A DNA stretch of 64,000 nucleotides from JANXSS01 sp025356535 (lineage in GTDB: Bacteria; Pseudomonadota; Gammaproteobacteria; Burkholderiales; Burkholderiaceae_D): contig JAYUMU010000151.1 in NCBI GenBank assembly GCA_043762325.1, positions 1 through 64,000 on the forward strand, given 5' to 3'. Under the pieces are notes generated by a model. The model was given only the letters and a program-made list of their open reading frames with translations, was not told where the DNA came from and searched no databases. Below are positions 46,601 through 53,935 of the stretch, piece after piece. The position numbers were made by a program, and so were the translations under genes. How positions within the stretch are numbered: position 1 is the first letter of the stretch; the number at the start of each line of letters is the position of its first letter.

Positions 46601-47251
46601 CACGCATTTCATCGCCACCCAAAGGCCCGTGTAGCGGCTCATCGCCCAGCCGTGCAGGCCGTAGTCGAGATACTCCTGCACCGACGACGGATAGAGCACC
46701 GGAATGCCGCAAGCTTTCAAGATATGTTCGCTCTGATGCGCGGTCGTCGACGACTTGGCGGCATGGTCGTCGCCGGCCAGCACCAGCACGCCGCCATTGC
46801 GGGCGCTGCCGGCCATGTTGGCATGCTTGAAGACGTCGCCGCAGCGGTCCACGCCCGGGCCCTTGCCGTACCACATGCCGAAGACGCCGTCGTACTGCGC
46901 CTGCGGAAACAGGTTGACCTGCTGCGTGCCCCAGATGCTGGTGGCGGCCAGGTCTTCGTTGACGCCGGGGACGAATTTCACGTGATGGGCATCGAGGTAC
47001 TTCTTCGCCTTGGCGGCGGTCTGGTCGACGCTGCCCAGCGGCGAGCCGCGATAGCCTGTGATGAAGCCGGCGGTGTTGAGACCTGCGCGCAGGTCGCGTT
47101 CGCGCTGCAGCATCGGCAGCCGGATCAGGGCCTGGGTGCCGGTGATGAAGGCGCGGCCGTGCTCGAGCGTGTACTTGTCGTTGAGGGTGATGCCGGGGTC
47201 GGTGCCGGGGTCGGTCGCCGGCGTCTGGTCGGGGTGGTGGGGCGCATTCAT
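43604..47251 (-). CDS. Fused indolepyruvate:ferredoxin oxidoreductase
   Basis: Oxidatively decarboxylates aryl-pyruvates from aromatic amino acids to acyl-CoA, passing electrons to ferredoxin. The 1215-residue chain fuses three modules. An N-terminal pyruvate-oxidoreductase-like domain (~25-400) is followed by a thiamine-diphosphate domain with FCSGCPHNTS and GGEGTTWIGHSPF (~430-650), and then a Cys-rich segment CEGCGDCSVQSNC. The gamma domain begins GILVTGIGGTGVVTVGQI (~745). A C-terminal ~270-residue extension (DUF6537 type) follows. The single-chain form is typical of proteobacteria. It lies 146 bp after phhA. Confidence 0.92.
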   Translation of the reverse strand: MNAPHHPDQTPATDPGTDPGITLNDKYTLEHGRAFITGTQALIRLPMLQRERDLRAGLNTAGFITGYRGSPLGSVDQTAAKAKKYLDAHHVKFVPGVNEDLAATSIWGTQQVNLFPQAQYDGVFGMWYGKGPGVDRCGDVFKHANMAGSARNGGVLVLAGDDHAAKSSTTAHQSEHILKACGIPVLYPSSVQEYLDYGLHGWAMSRYTGLWVAMKCVTDIVESGASVELDPDRVQIVLPQDFDLPPGGLNIRWPDAVLEQEARMNNFKWYAALAYARANKLNRIIWDSPRARIGIITAGKSYLDTRQALADLGIDEAVAADIGIRLYKVGMTWPLEAEGVRTFAQGLEEILVVEEKRQILEYQVKEELYNWRDDVRPRVVGKFDDTGEWSNRPGVGHGDWLLPATYELNPAQIARAIASRISKYFAGHPVEQRVRERVAYLEAKEAILKVAAAPDPAKDRIPHFCSGCPHNTSTKLPDGSRALAGIGCHYMVLWMDRETATFTHMGGEGTTWIGHSPFTSEQHVFANLGDGTYYHSGLLAIRAAVASKVNMTYKILYNDAVAMTGGQAFDGPLDPAIISRQIAAEGVTPIIVVTDEPDKYPAGYDWAPGVTVRHRSELDAVQRELRECKGVSAMIYDQTCASEKRRRRKRNEYPDPAKRVVINEAVCEGCGDCSVQSNCLSVEPLETEFGRKRQINQSSCNKDFSCVTGFCPSFVTVEGGSLKKPKKAAAVTPAALASPDALAGTLPQPVVPSTANGYGILVTGIGGTGVVTVGQILAMAAHIEGRGCSVLDMSGLAQKGGPVLSHVRLADQPQDIHSTRVGTGAADLVIGCDMIVTAGRDALSRMGEGRTHGAVNGTATPTAAFVKNPDWQYPGAAAQAAIRAACGAERVDVIDAGRIATALMGDSIATNMFMLGYCWQKGWVPLSHAALTQAITLNGVSVDFNQQAFVWGRTAAHDLAAVEKLARMNGATAEAPAQVIEFKRSQSLDDIIKRRVAFLTDYQNADYARRYQDFVEQVRAAETALSGPPAALRLTEAVARYFFKLMAYKDEYEVARLYTSGAFAAKVAGMFEGDYKLKFHLAPPIMAKHDAKGHLIKQEFGPWMLRAFSVLAKFKALRGTFFDPFGHTEERRQERALVVQYRATVARLLTRLTASNLATAVVIASIPEDIRGYGHVKARHLEAARVHEAALLAAFDAPESDNAGKVIELVRQQAA

Positions 47252-47397
47252 CTTTCTTGTCTCCGTGCCAAAAATCGTGTCTTTGGGGCGAGCCGGTCGC
47301 CGTTCGACGCCTTGCCTTGTGAGGTCGACGTCCCTCTGTATTTATGCCCTACGGTAGCACAATTGCCCGTGTGATTCTTGCAACGCGGCGGGCCGCG

Positions 47398-48297
47398 TCA
47401 TGTCGGCGCAATCACCTTTTCATCCGGCAGCAATGCATTGGCCGCAAGCGGCGCCAGGTTCTGCAGGCGCGCATACAGCGGCGTGAAATCGGGTGCCGTT
47501 TTCTCGAACAGTTCGGCAAAGCTCTCGATGACGAAATAGGTTTCCTGGAACGCGTCGATCCTGTAGCGCGTGCGCATGACGCGCTCGACATCGAAGCCGA
47601 TGCGCTGCGGCGCAGGACTCTGCAGGCAGTATGCGATCTCGCCGCCCGACGACAGCAGGCCGGCGCCGTAGGCACGCAGGCCGGCAGGCGTGGCGATCAA
47701 GCCGAATTCGATGGTGTACCAGTACAGCCGCGCCAGATACGGCAGGCCACCCAGCGGCATGGCCTTCAGGCCGCCCTTGCCGTACTCCTGCAGGTGGTCG
47801 GCAAAAACCGGATCGAACAGCAGCGGCACATGGCCGAAGAAGTCATGGAAGATGTCCGGCTCGACGATGTAGTCGAATTCTTCCGGCGTGCGCAGCCAGA
47901 CCGTGACCGGAAAGCGGCGCGCCGCCAGGTGCTCGAAAAACACCTGGTCCGGCACCAGGCCGGGCACCGCCACCAGCGTCCAGCCGGTCGCCTGCTGCAG
48001 CGCGATCGAGGCGACGGCGAGTTCGGGAATGCCTGCGCTTGCCTGCATCCTTTCCAGGTTGTCGATGAAGGCGGCGCAGGCGCGCCCGGGCAGGAGCGCT
48101 GCCTGGCGCGCATACAGGCGCCGCCACAGTGCATGCTGCGCAGGCGTGCAGGCCGGCCAGTCCTGCGTCACCACGTACGCTGCATCGGCATGCGCGTAGT
48201 CGCCGCGCAGCTTGCCGCCGTCGGATTTTTCGGCGAGGGTGCGCAGGAATGCAGCCTGCTCGTCCAGGGCGACACCAGGGGCAGCCGTTGCGTTCAT
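47398..48297 (-). CDS. phhA: Phenylalanine 4-monooxygenase
   Basis: An iron- and tetrahydropterin-dependent enzyme converting Phe to Tyr. The 299-residue protein has the iron ligands His151 and His156 in HDFFGHVP and Glu197 in YWYTIEFG, with GLPYLARLYWYT preceding. No pterin dehydratase gene (phhB) is next to it. Its ATG overlaps the hpd stop by four bases, coupling it to the next step of tyrosine degradation. Confidence 0.96.
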   Translation of the reverse strand: MNATAAPGVALDEQAAFLRTLAEKSDGGKLRGDYAHADAAYVVTQDWPACTPAQHALWRRLYARQAALLPGRACAAFIDNLERMQASAGIPELAVASIALQQATGWTLVAVPGLVPDQVFFEHLAARRFPVTVWLRTPEEFDYIVEPDIFHDFFGHVPLLFDPVFADHLQEYGKGGLKAMPLGGLPYLARLYWYTIEFGLIATPAGLRAYGAGLLSSGGEIAYCLQSPAPQRIGFDVERVMRTRYRIDAFQETYFVIESFAELFEKTAPDFTPLYARLQNLAPLAANALLPDEKVIAPT

Positions 48298-49418
48298 GAT
48301 GGGGCGCTCTCGTCCTTCAGGACACCGCGGCGCACCTGGTCGAGTTCGATCGACTCGAACAGCGCGCGGAAATTGCCTTCGCCAAAACCCTGGTCGCCCT
48401 TGCGCTGGATGATCTCGAAAAAGATCGGTCCGATCACGGTTTGCGTGAAGATCTGCAGCAGCAGTTCGCGCGCGTCGGCGTCGCTGGTGCCGTCGATCAG
48501 GATGCGCAGGCGGCGCAGTGCATCGAGGTCTTCGCCGTGCGACGGCAGGCGCCGGTCGACCAGGTCGTAGTAGGTCTCGATGGTGTCCTGGAAGGCGACG
48601 GCGTCGCGCTTCATGCCGGCCACCGTCGCATAGATGTCGGCCGTGCCGAGCGCGATGTGCTGTATGCCTTCGCCGTGATACAGGTCGAGGTATTCGGCGA
48701 TCTGCGACTTGTCGTCCGAGGATTCATTGATCGGTATGCGGATCTTGCCGCAGGGCGAAGTCATCGCCTTCGATTTCAGGCCGGTCAGCTTGCCTTCGAT
48801 GTCGAAGTAGCGCACCTCGCGAAAGTTGAACAGGTTTTCATAGAAGGCGGCCCACTCCTTCATGCGGCCGCGATGGACGTTATGGGTCAGGTGATCGATG
48901 TAGGTCAGGCCGTTGCCCACCGGATTGGCCTGCGCGCCGGGAATGGCGACGAAGTCGACGTCGTAGATGCTGATGTCGCCGATGGCGCCAGCAGCGATGC
49001 CGCGCGCGGCATCCTTGCCGCGCCAGCGGTCGACGAAGTAGATCAGCGAGTCGCCGATGCCCTTGATGGCGGGAATATTCAATTCCATCGGCCCGGTGCG
49101 GTTGTCGAAACCCCAGGCGCCGAGTTCGAGCGCGCGCCGGTACGCAAAGGCGGCATCGTCGACCCGCAAGGCAATCGCGCAGATCGACGGCCCATGCTGG
49201 CGGGCAAAGCGCTGGCCGAAGGAATCGGCTTCGGCATTGATGATAAAATTGATGTCGCCCTGGCGGTACAGGGTCACGTCCTTGTGGCGGTGCCGGGCGA
49301 TCGCTGCAAAACCCATCTGCGCGAACAGCGCGCCCAGCGCCTTCGGATCCGGCGCGGCGTATTCGATGAATTCGAAGCCATCGGTGGCCATCGGATTGTC
49401 CCAGGGCTCGAATTGCAT
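48294..49418 (-). CDS. hpd: 4-hydroxyphenylpyruvate dioxygenase
   Basis: A non-heme iron enzyme that turns 4-hydroxyphenylpyruvate into homogentisate. The 374 residues include two glyoxalase-fold halves. Iron ligands are His176 (YIDHLTHNV), His254 (GIQHIAL) and Glu335 (FFEIIQRKGDQGFGEGNF). ATG 49418 has GGAGAG upstream. It is the first gene of the hpd-phhA-oxidoreductase operon and is divergent from an Lrp-type regulator. Confidence 0.96.
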   Translation of the reverse strand: MQFEPWDNPMATDGFEFIEYAAPDPKALGALFAQMGFAAIARHRHKDVTLYRQGDINFIINAEADSFGQRFARQHGPSICAIALRVDDAAFAYRRALELGAWGFDNRTGPMELNIPAIKGIGDSLIYFVDRWRGKDAARGIAAGAIGDISIYDVDFVAIPGAQANPVGNGLTYIDHLTHNVHRGRMKEWAAFYENLFNFREVRYFDIEGKLTGLKSKAMTSPCGKIRIPINESSDDKSQIAEYLDLYHGEGIQHIALGTADIYATVAGMKRDAVAFQDTIETYYDLVDRRLPSHGEDLDALRRLRILIDGTSDADARELLLQIFTQTVIGPIFFEIIQRKGDQGFGEGNFRALFESIELDQVRRGVLKDESAPS

Positions 49419-49561
49419 GTGTCTCTCCAAAAGCAGGTCAGCCAGACTGACGCGGTTCGGAAAGTATAGGTCGGGCGGCAGGACAGTAAATTGCAAATAC
49501 TTCCCGGAAACATCATCCCTGCGCAATAATATGCCGCATCAACCCCGGAGGGAGGTCAATC

Positions 49562-50074
49562 ATGGCGGCATGTATCCTGGACAAGACGGATCGCAAGATT
49601 CTTGCAATTTTGCAGCACGATGGCCGGCTGCCGAATCAGGAAGTGGCGCAGCGGGTCAACCTGTCCCCCTCGCCCTGCCTGCGCCGCATCAAGCGGCTGG
49701 AAGACGCGGGCGTAATCCGGCAGTATGTCGCCCTGCTCGACCCGGCGATGATCGGATTGGGACTTCTGGCCTACGTCAACGTGCGGCTGGAAAAGCACAG
49801 CGATGCGCCGCTGTCGGCGGCGGCGCCTGCCGGCCGGCACGGCGTCTCGCCGCGGGCCGATTTTGCCGCATCGGTTGCACAATGGCCGGAAGTCGCTGCC
49901 TGCTATGCAATGACCGGCGAGATGGATTACCTGCTGCGAGTGCATGTGGAAGACATGCCGCATTTTTCGCGATTCATGATGGAGACGCTGTTGCGCCATC
50001 CGGCGGTGCTGGACGTGAAATCGAGCTTTGCGCTGCAGCGCATCAAGGATACGACGGCGCTGCCGTTGCTGTAG
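49562..50074 (+). CDS. Lrp/AsnC family transcriptional regulator
   Basis: A 170-residue regulator. The N-terminal winged HTH (~1-60) has LDKTDRKILAILQHDGRLPNQEVAQRVNLSPSPCLRRIKRLE. A C-terminal RAM ligand-binding domain includes WPEVAACYAMTGEMDYLLRV, with a small Ala/Pro insert near 83-98. Placed divergently from hpd, it probably controls aromatic amino acid degradation in response to an amino acid. AGGGAGG upstream of ATG 49562 is a strong ribosome-binding site. Confidence 0.92.
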   Translation: MAACILDKTDRKILAILQHDGRLPNQEVAQRVNLSPSPCLRRIKRLEDAGVIRQYVALLDPAMIGLGLLAYVNVRLEKHSDAPLSAAAPAGRHGVSPRADFAASVAQWPEVAACYAMTGEMDYLLRVHVEDMPHFSRFMMETLLRHPAVLDVKSSFALQRIKDTTALPLL

Positions 50075-50089
50075 TCGGCAGCCGCCGGT

Positions 50090-50803
50090 TTATTTCTGCT
50101 CTTCCTTGCCGGCACCGAGATGCGACGGCAGCTCTGCCAGCCACGCTGCTGCCGCGCGGGTGTTGGACCTGATGGTGTAGTCGAGCACGGCGACCTGCTG
50201 CTCGACTGCCTCCTGCAGCATGCTGCCGGGATTGGCCGGCGCCAGCTTCAGGTAGGCATCGGCCTCGCCATGGGTACGGTGGATCTGCATGCCGGCCTTG
50301 CGGGCGATGTGAATCATGGTGTGATTGGTCGCCAGGCATTGCATGTAGAGCGTATCGACGTCTTCATTGCGACAATGGATGGCCGCACGTTCGAAAAGCC
50401 GGCTGCCGATGCCAAGACTGCGCGCGCTGGCGGCAACCGACACGCCGAACTCTGCGACCCGTTCTTTCTCGGTGGCGGCCATCGGTAGCGATTTCGTGTC
50501 GCATGGCACATAGGCCAGGTGCCCCACGCCAACCAGTGCCAGGTCGGCATCGAAGACGCCGAATACCGTATCGCGCACGAAATCGAGGCGCTGCACATAG
50601 CGCGTCACCAGCGCGTCCGGCAGGACGGTGCCGAAGCGCAGCAAGCGGTCGCTCTCGCCGAGTTCCAGGAAATGCATCAACAGGCGGCGCCGGTCCCGCT
50701 CCGACAACTCCTTGACGCGGATCGGACTCTGATGCCGGTGGTCGTCGTGCTGGGGTGCAGCATTACCGTAATAACCGTGCGGCAAGCGATTCAAGGAGGC
50801 CAT
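50090..50803 (-). CDS. GNAT family N-acetyltransferase
   Basis: A 237-residue acetyltransferase. The acetyl-CoA binding motif A is visible as VSVAASARSLGIGSRLFERAAIHCR. It is preceded by GVFDADLALVGVGHLAYVP and followed by LYMQCLATNHTMIHIARKAGM. The substrate is unknown. ATG 50803 (MASLNRLPHGYYG) follows AAAGGG. It overlaps no neighbour and faces the Lrp gene tail to tail with 15 bp between. Confidence 0.85.
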   Translation of the reverse strand: MASLNRLPHGYYGNAAPQHDDHRHQSPIRVKELSERDRRRLLMHFLELGESDRLLRFGTVLPDALVTRYVQRLDFVRDTVFGVFDADLALVGVGHLAYVPCDTKSLPMAATEKERVAEFGVSVAASARSLGIGSRLFERAAIHCRNEDVDTLYMQCLATNHTMIHIARKAGMQIHRTHGEADAYLKLAPANPGSMLQEAVEQQVAVLDYTIRSNTRAAAAWLAELPSHLGAGKEEQK

Positions 50804-50949
50804 GAAAACCCTTTCTGAGCACGCCGCAAACCAGTAATGGTGCAACGCAACATCGCATTGTAGGTCATCCGGCCACGGAACTCCAGCGGGTTCACCTTAT
50901 TTAGCGATTGAACAGAAAGATATCAATCAAGTAATTAAATATTAAAGAA

Positions 50950-52140
50950 TTAATTCTTCGGTGCAGCATTTTCGGCACACGGACCGGCGGCCATTGCCCC
51001 GATCGCAGCGATTCGTGCCTCCCGCACTGCCGCGTTGATGCGCTGCGGCTGGCCGGGATGGTCGCGCTGCACCACTGCGGCGACCGCGCCGGCGTCGACG
51101 GCGCAGGCGACCTCCTGCAAGCACTGCCAGTGCGCCAGCGCCGCTTGCCGTTGCGCGAATTGCGCCAGGAAGCCGAGTGCCTGCAGCATCTGGGCAAACC
51201 GTTGCGGCTTGCGCAGGGCGTCGCAGCGCTCCAGCAGCGCCAGCGCCTGCGCCGGTGACGCCGGCAGCAGCATGCGGTCGCGCTCGCGGCCCGTCATGAC
51301 CGCCAGGTCGCGACATTCCACCGGCGCCTTGAGGCTGCGGCAGGCAGCTTCGACCGACGCAGTGTCGGCAGCATTGCCGTCGGGCGCCGGTGCTACGCTT
51401 GCCTGCAGCAGGATCGCCAGCAGCACCGGCAGCGCCTGAGCACTGGCGCCGGTGCCGGCACCGGCACCGGCAGCAGCGTCGAGGCTGGCGAGCGTCTGCG
51501 CATCGCACGATCTTGCAACGGTGGGCAACAGCCGCCCCAGTGCACCGCAGTCGCGCAGCAACTCGATCATGCGCGACGGCTGCGCCGCCGTCAGGCCGCA
51601 GGAAAATTCCTGCCAGACGCGCTCCGGCACCAGGGCATCGACTTCACCAGCCTCGACCATGCTGCGCATGAGCCCTGCGGTCTCCGGCGCCAGCGCAAAA
51701 GCGGTGAAGCGGGCGGCAAAGCGCGCCACCCGCAGGATGCGCACCGGATCTTCGACGAATGCCGCCGATACGTGACGCAGCAACCGCGCGCGCAGGTCGG
51801 CCTGGCCATCGAACGGGTCGATCAGCGTGCCGTCTTCCGCCTGGGCGATGGCATTGATCGTCAGGTCGCGCCGGGCCAGGTCTTGTTCCAGCGTGACATC
51901 GGCTTCGGCATGAAACACGAAGCCCTTGTAGCCGGGCGCGGTCTTGCGTTCGGTGCGCGCCAGCGCATGCTCTTCATGTGTCTGCGGATGCAGGAACACC
52001 GGGAAATCCTTGCCCACCGGCGTATAGCCCTGCGCCAGCATCTGCGCCGGCGTTGCGCCGACCACGACCCAGTCGCGGTCCTTGACCGGCAGCCCCAGCA
52101 GGCGGTCACGCACGGCGCCGCCGACCAGGTAGCGTTGCAT
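50950..52140 (-). CDS. cca: CCA-adding tRNA nucleotidyltransferase
   Basis: Builds or repairs the CCA end of tRNAs. The 396-residue protein has YLVGGAVRDRLLG (~4-16), KDRDWVVVGATP with the catalytic Asp pair, the RRDLTINAIAQ motif (~105-115), and EDPVRILRVARFAARF. The E. coli enzyme has an HD phosphohydrolase domain from ~220 onward. Here the region is Ala-rich and I find neither the IHT nor the HDLGK-type motif, so phosphatase activity may be missing. It is last in the slt operon, ten bases after the GST gene. Confidence 0.93.
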   Translation of the reverse strand: MQRYLVGGAVRDRLLGLPVKDRDWVVVGATPAQMLAQGYTPVGKDFPVFLHPQTHEEHALARTERKTAPGYKGFVFHAEADVTLEQDLARRDLTINAIAQAEDGTLIDPFDGQADLRARLLRHVSAAFVEDPVRILRVARFAARFTAFALAPETAGLMRSMVEAGEVDALVPERVWQEFSCGLTAAQPSRMIELLRDCGALGRLLPTVARSCDAQTLASLDAAAGAGAGTGASAQALPVLLAILLQASVAPAPDGNAADTASVEAACRSLKAPVECRDLAVMTGRERDRMLLPASPAQALALLERCDALRKPQRFAQMLQALGFLAQFAQRQAALAHWQCLQEVACAVDAGAVAAVVQRDHPGQPQRINAAVREARIAAIGAMAAGPCAENAAPKN

Positions 52141-52150
52141 CGGAATTGCC

Positions 52151-52864
52151 TTAGTCGGGATAGGTGTCGTAGCGCGGCGCGGTCTCGGTCTCGGCCAGTG
52201 CGCCGGCGACCCAGGCAGCGACTGCCGGATGCGCCGCGACCCGGTCGGCATAGGCCTGCAATGCCGGCGCCAGCGACACGCCATAGGTGCGAAACCGCAT
52301 CACCACCGGCGCATAGAAGGCGTCGGCAATCGAAAACTCGCCGAACAGGTAATCGTTCGGCCCGCTCTCGGCCATGCAGTCTTCCCAGATCTCGCAGATG
52401 CGGCCGATGTCGCCCTGCGCGCCCGGGGTGCGGCCCTTGCCCGGAAAACTGGCGCGGATGTTCATCCACATCGCCTGGCGCAGGTCGCTGAAACCCGAGT
52501 GCATCTCGGCGCAGACCGCGCGCGCCTGCGCCCGCTTGACGACATCGAGCGGCCACATGTTTTTTTCGCGGAACTGCTCGGCCAGGTATTCGCAGATTGC
52601 CAGCGAATCCCAGATCGCGGTTTCGCCCGCCAAGAGCACCGGCACCCGGCCCGACGAGGAATATTTCGCAATCAGGGTTGCCGTGTCGTCGCGGGCCAGC
52701 ACCACCCGCACTTCCTTGAACGGTATGTTGAATGCCGTCATGGCGACCCAGGGCCGCATCGACCAGCTCGAATAGTTCTTGTTGCCGATGACCAGCGTCA
52801 GGCCGGCCTTTTCGGCGCGTTCCAGGGTTTCGGACAGGGTCGGATCGAGTTCGGTGGTTTGCAT
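52151..52864 (-). CDS. Glutathione S-transferase family protein
   Basis: A 237-residue protein with a ~24-residue N-terminal extension before the thioredoxin-like GST domain (LTLVIGNKNYSSWSMRPWVAM; Ser in SSWS is the likely catalytic residue). It also has SGRVPVLLAGETAIWDSLAICEYLAE and the helical domain with FSIADAFYAPVVMRF. It is probably cytosolic. The substrate is unknown. It lies between cca and a repeat-bearing spacer. Confidence 0.9.
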   Translation of the reverse strand: MQTTELDPTLSETLERAEKAGLTLVIGNKNYSSWSMRPWVAMTAFNIPFKEVRVVLARDDTATLIAKYSSSGRVPVLLAGETAIWDSLAICEYLAEQFREKNMWPLDVVKRAQARAVCAEMHSGFSDLRQAMWMNIRASFPGKGRTPGAQGDIGRICEIWEDCMAESGPNDYLFGEFSIADAFYAPVVMRFRTYGVSLAPALQAYADRVAAHPAVAAWVAGALAETETAPRYDTYPD

Positions 52865-52874
52865 GGGCTCGGAA

Positions 52875-52955
52875 GGTACGGTGGGTACGGTGGGTACGGT
52901 GGGTACGGTTGGTTCGGTTGGTTCGGTTGGTTCGGTTGGTTTGGTGGGTACGGTT
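52875..52955 (+). repeat. Nine tandem copies of a 9-bp unit
   Basis: Units are GGTACGGTG three times, GGTACGGTT, GGTTCGGTT three times, GGTTTGGTG and GGTACGGTT, then a partial GGTCG. They fill most of the 111-bp spacer between the NDUFA9-like gene and the GST gene. The array is 10 bp upstream of the GST start codon, so the repeat RNA (C/A-rich on the transcribed minus strand) occupies the leader and ribosome-binding region. Confidence 0.93.
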
Positions 52956-52975
52956 GGTCGATTGCGGCGTTGAGG

Positions 52976-53935
52976 CTAGCCGTGCTGGCGCAGGTAACGC
53001 GGCGCGATGGCTTCCAGGGCGCTTGGGGTGATGCCCAGTTCCGGCGCAATCGGCCCGTGCAGGACGTTATCCTGCTGCATCGAATCGAGATTGTCACGGC
53101 TCATCAGCGGCCCGCCCGGCATCCATTCCAGGGCGAAGGCCTGCAGGCGCGCCAGCGCCGGCGGCAAGGCGAGTACCGGCCGCGCATGGCCCGAGAGCGC
53201 GCCGGCCAGCATCACCAGTTCGCGCAGGGTATAGACGCGCGGGCCGCCCAGTTCATAGACCTTGCCGAAGGTGGCCGGGTTTTCCAGTGCATGCACGAAG
53301 GCCTGCGCCACATCGCCGACAAACACCGGCTGGAAGCGCGCCTCGGCGCCACCGAGCGGCATGACCGGAAAGAATTTCTGCAACTGCGCAAACAGGTTCA
53401 GGAACGCGTCGTCGGGGCCGAACACCACCGACGGCCGGAAGACCGTGGTCTCCAGCAGCGATGTGCGCACCGCTTCTTCGCCATCGGCCTTCGAGCGCAG
53501 GTACATCGAGCTGCCATCGGCGGCGGCGCCCAGCGCGCTCATGTGCAGCAACCGGTGCACGCCGGCGACCGTGCAGGCCGTGATGATCTTCTTGGGCAGC
53601 GCCACATGTGCCGCAGCAAAGGCCGGACCGTAGCGCGAGCCGGCGGCGCCGCGACCGGAATGCAGCACGCCGACCAGGTTGATGACCGCATCGGCCTGGC
53701 GCGCCAGGCGCGACAGGGTTGCCGCGTCATGCACGTTGGCTTCGACCACTTCGACCGTCGGCAGCACCGAGAACTTGCGCGAGCGGCTGCCGTGACGGGT
53801 CGGCACGATCACGCGCCGTCCGGTCGCAGCCAGCTGCGCCACGACGTGGCCGCCGATGAAACCGGTGCCGCCGATCACCAGGACCGACGGATAACGTACT
53901 GCAGCACGGCTCAGGTCGATCATCGATTGGCCCAT
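52976..53935 (-). CDS. Complex I NDUFA9-like NAD-dependent epimerase/dehydratase
   Basis: A 319-residue atypical SDR. The nucleotide motif GGTGFIGGHVV lies near 22-32, with ADAVINLVGVLHSGRG, HMSALGAAADGSSMYLRSKADGE (YxxxK present) and TVFRPSVVFGPDDAFLN. The group is named after the NDUFA9 accessory subunit of complex I. In bacteria the role is unclear; quinone or lipid metabolism is suggested. It begins just after the slt stop codon. Confidence 0.87.
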   Translation of the reverse strand: MGQSMIDLSRAAVRYPSVLVIGGTGFIGGHVVAQLAATGRRVIVPTRHGSRSRKFSVLPTVEVVEANVHDAATLSRLARQADAVINLVGVLHSGRGAAGSRYGPAFAAAHVALPKKIITACTVAGVHRLLHMSALGAAADGSSMYLRSKADGEEAVRTSLLETTVFRPSVVFGPDDAFLNLFAQLQKFFPVMPLGGAEARFQPVFVGDVAQAFVHALENPATFGKVYELGGPRVYTLRELVMLAGALSGHARPVLALPPALARLQAFALEWMPGGPLMSRDNLDSMQQDNVLHGPIAPELGITPSALEAIAPRYLRQHG

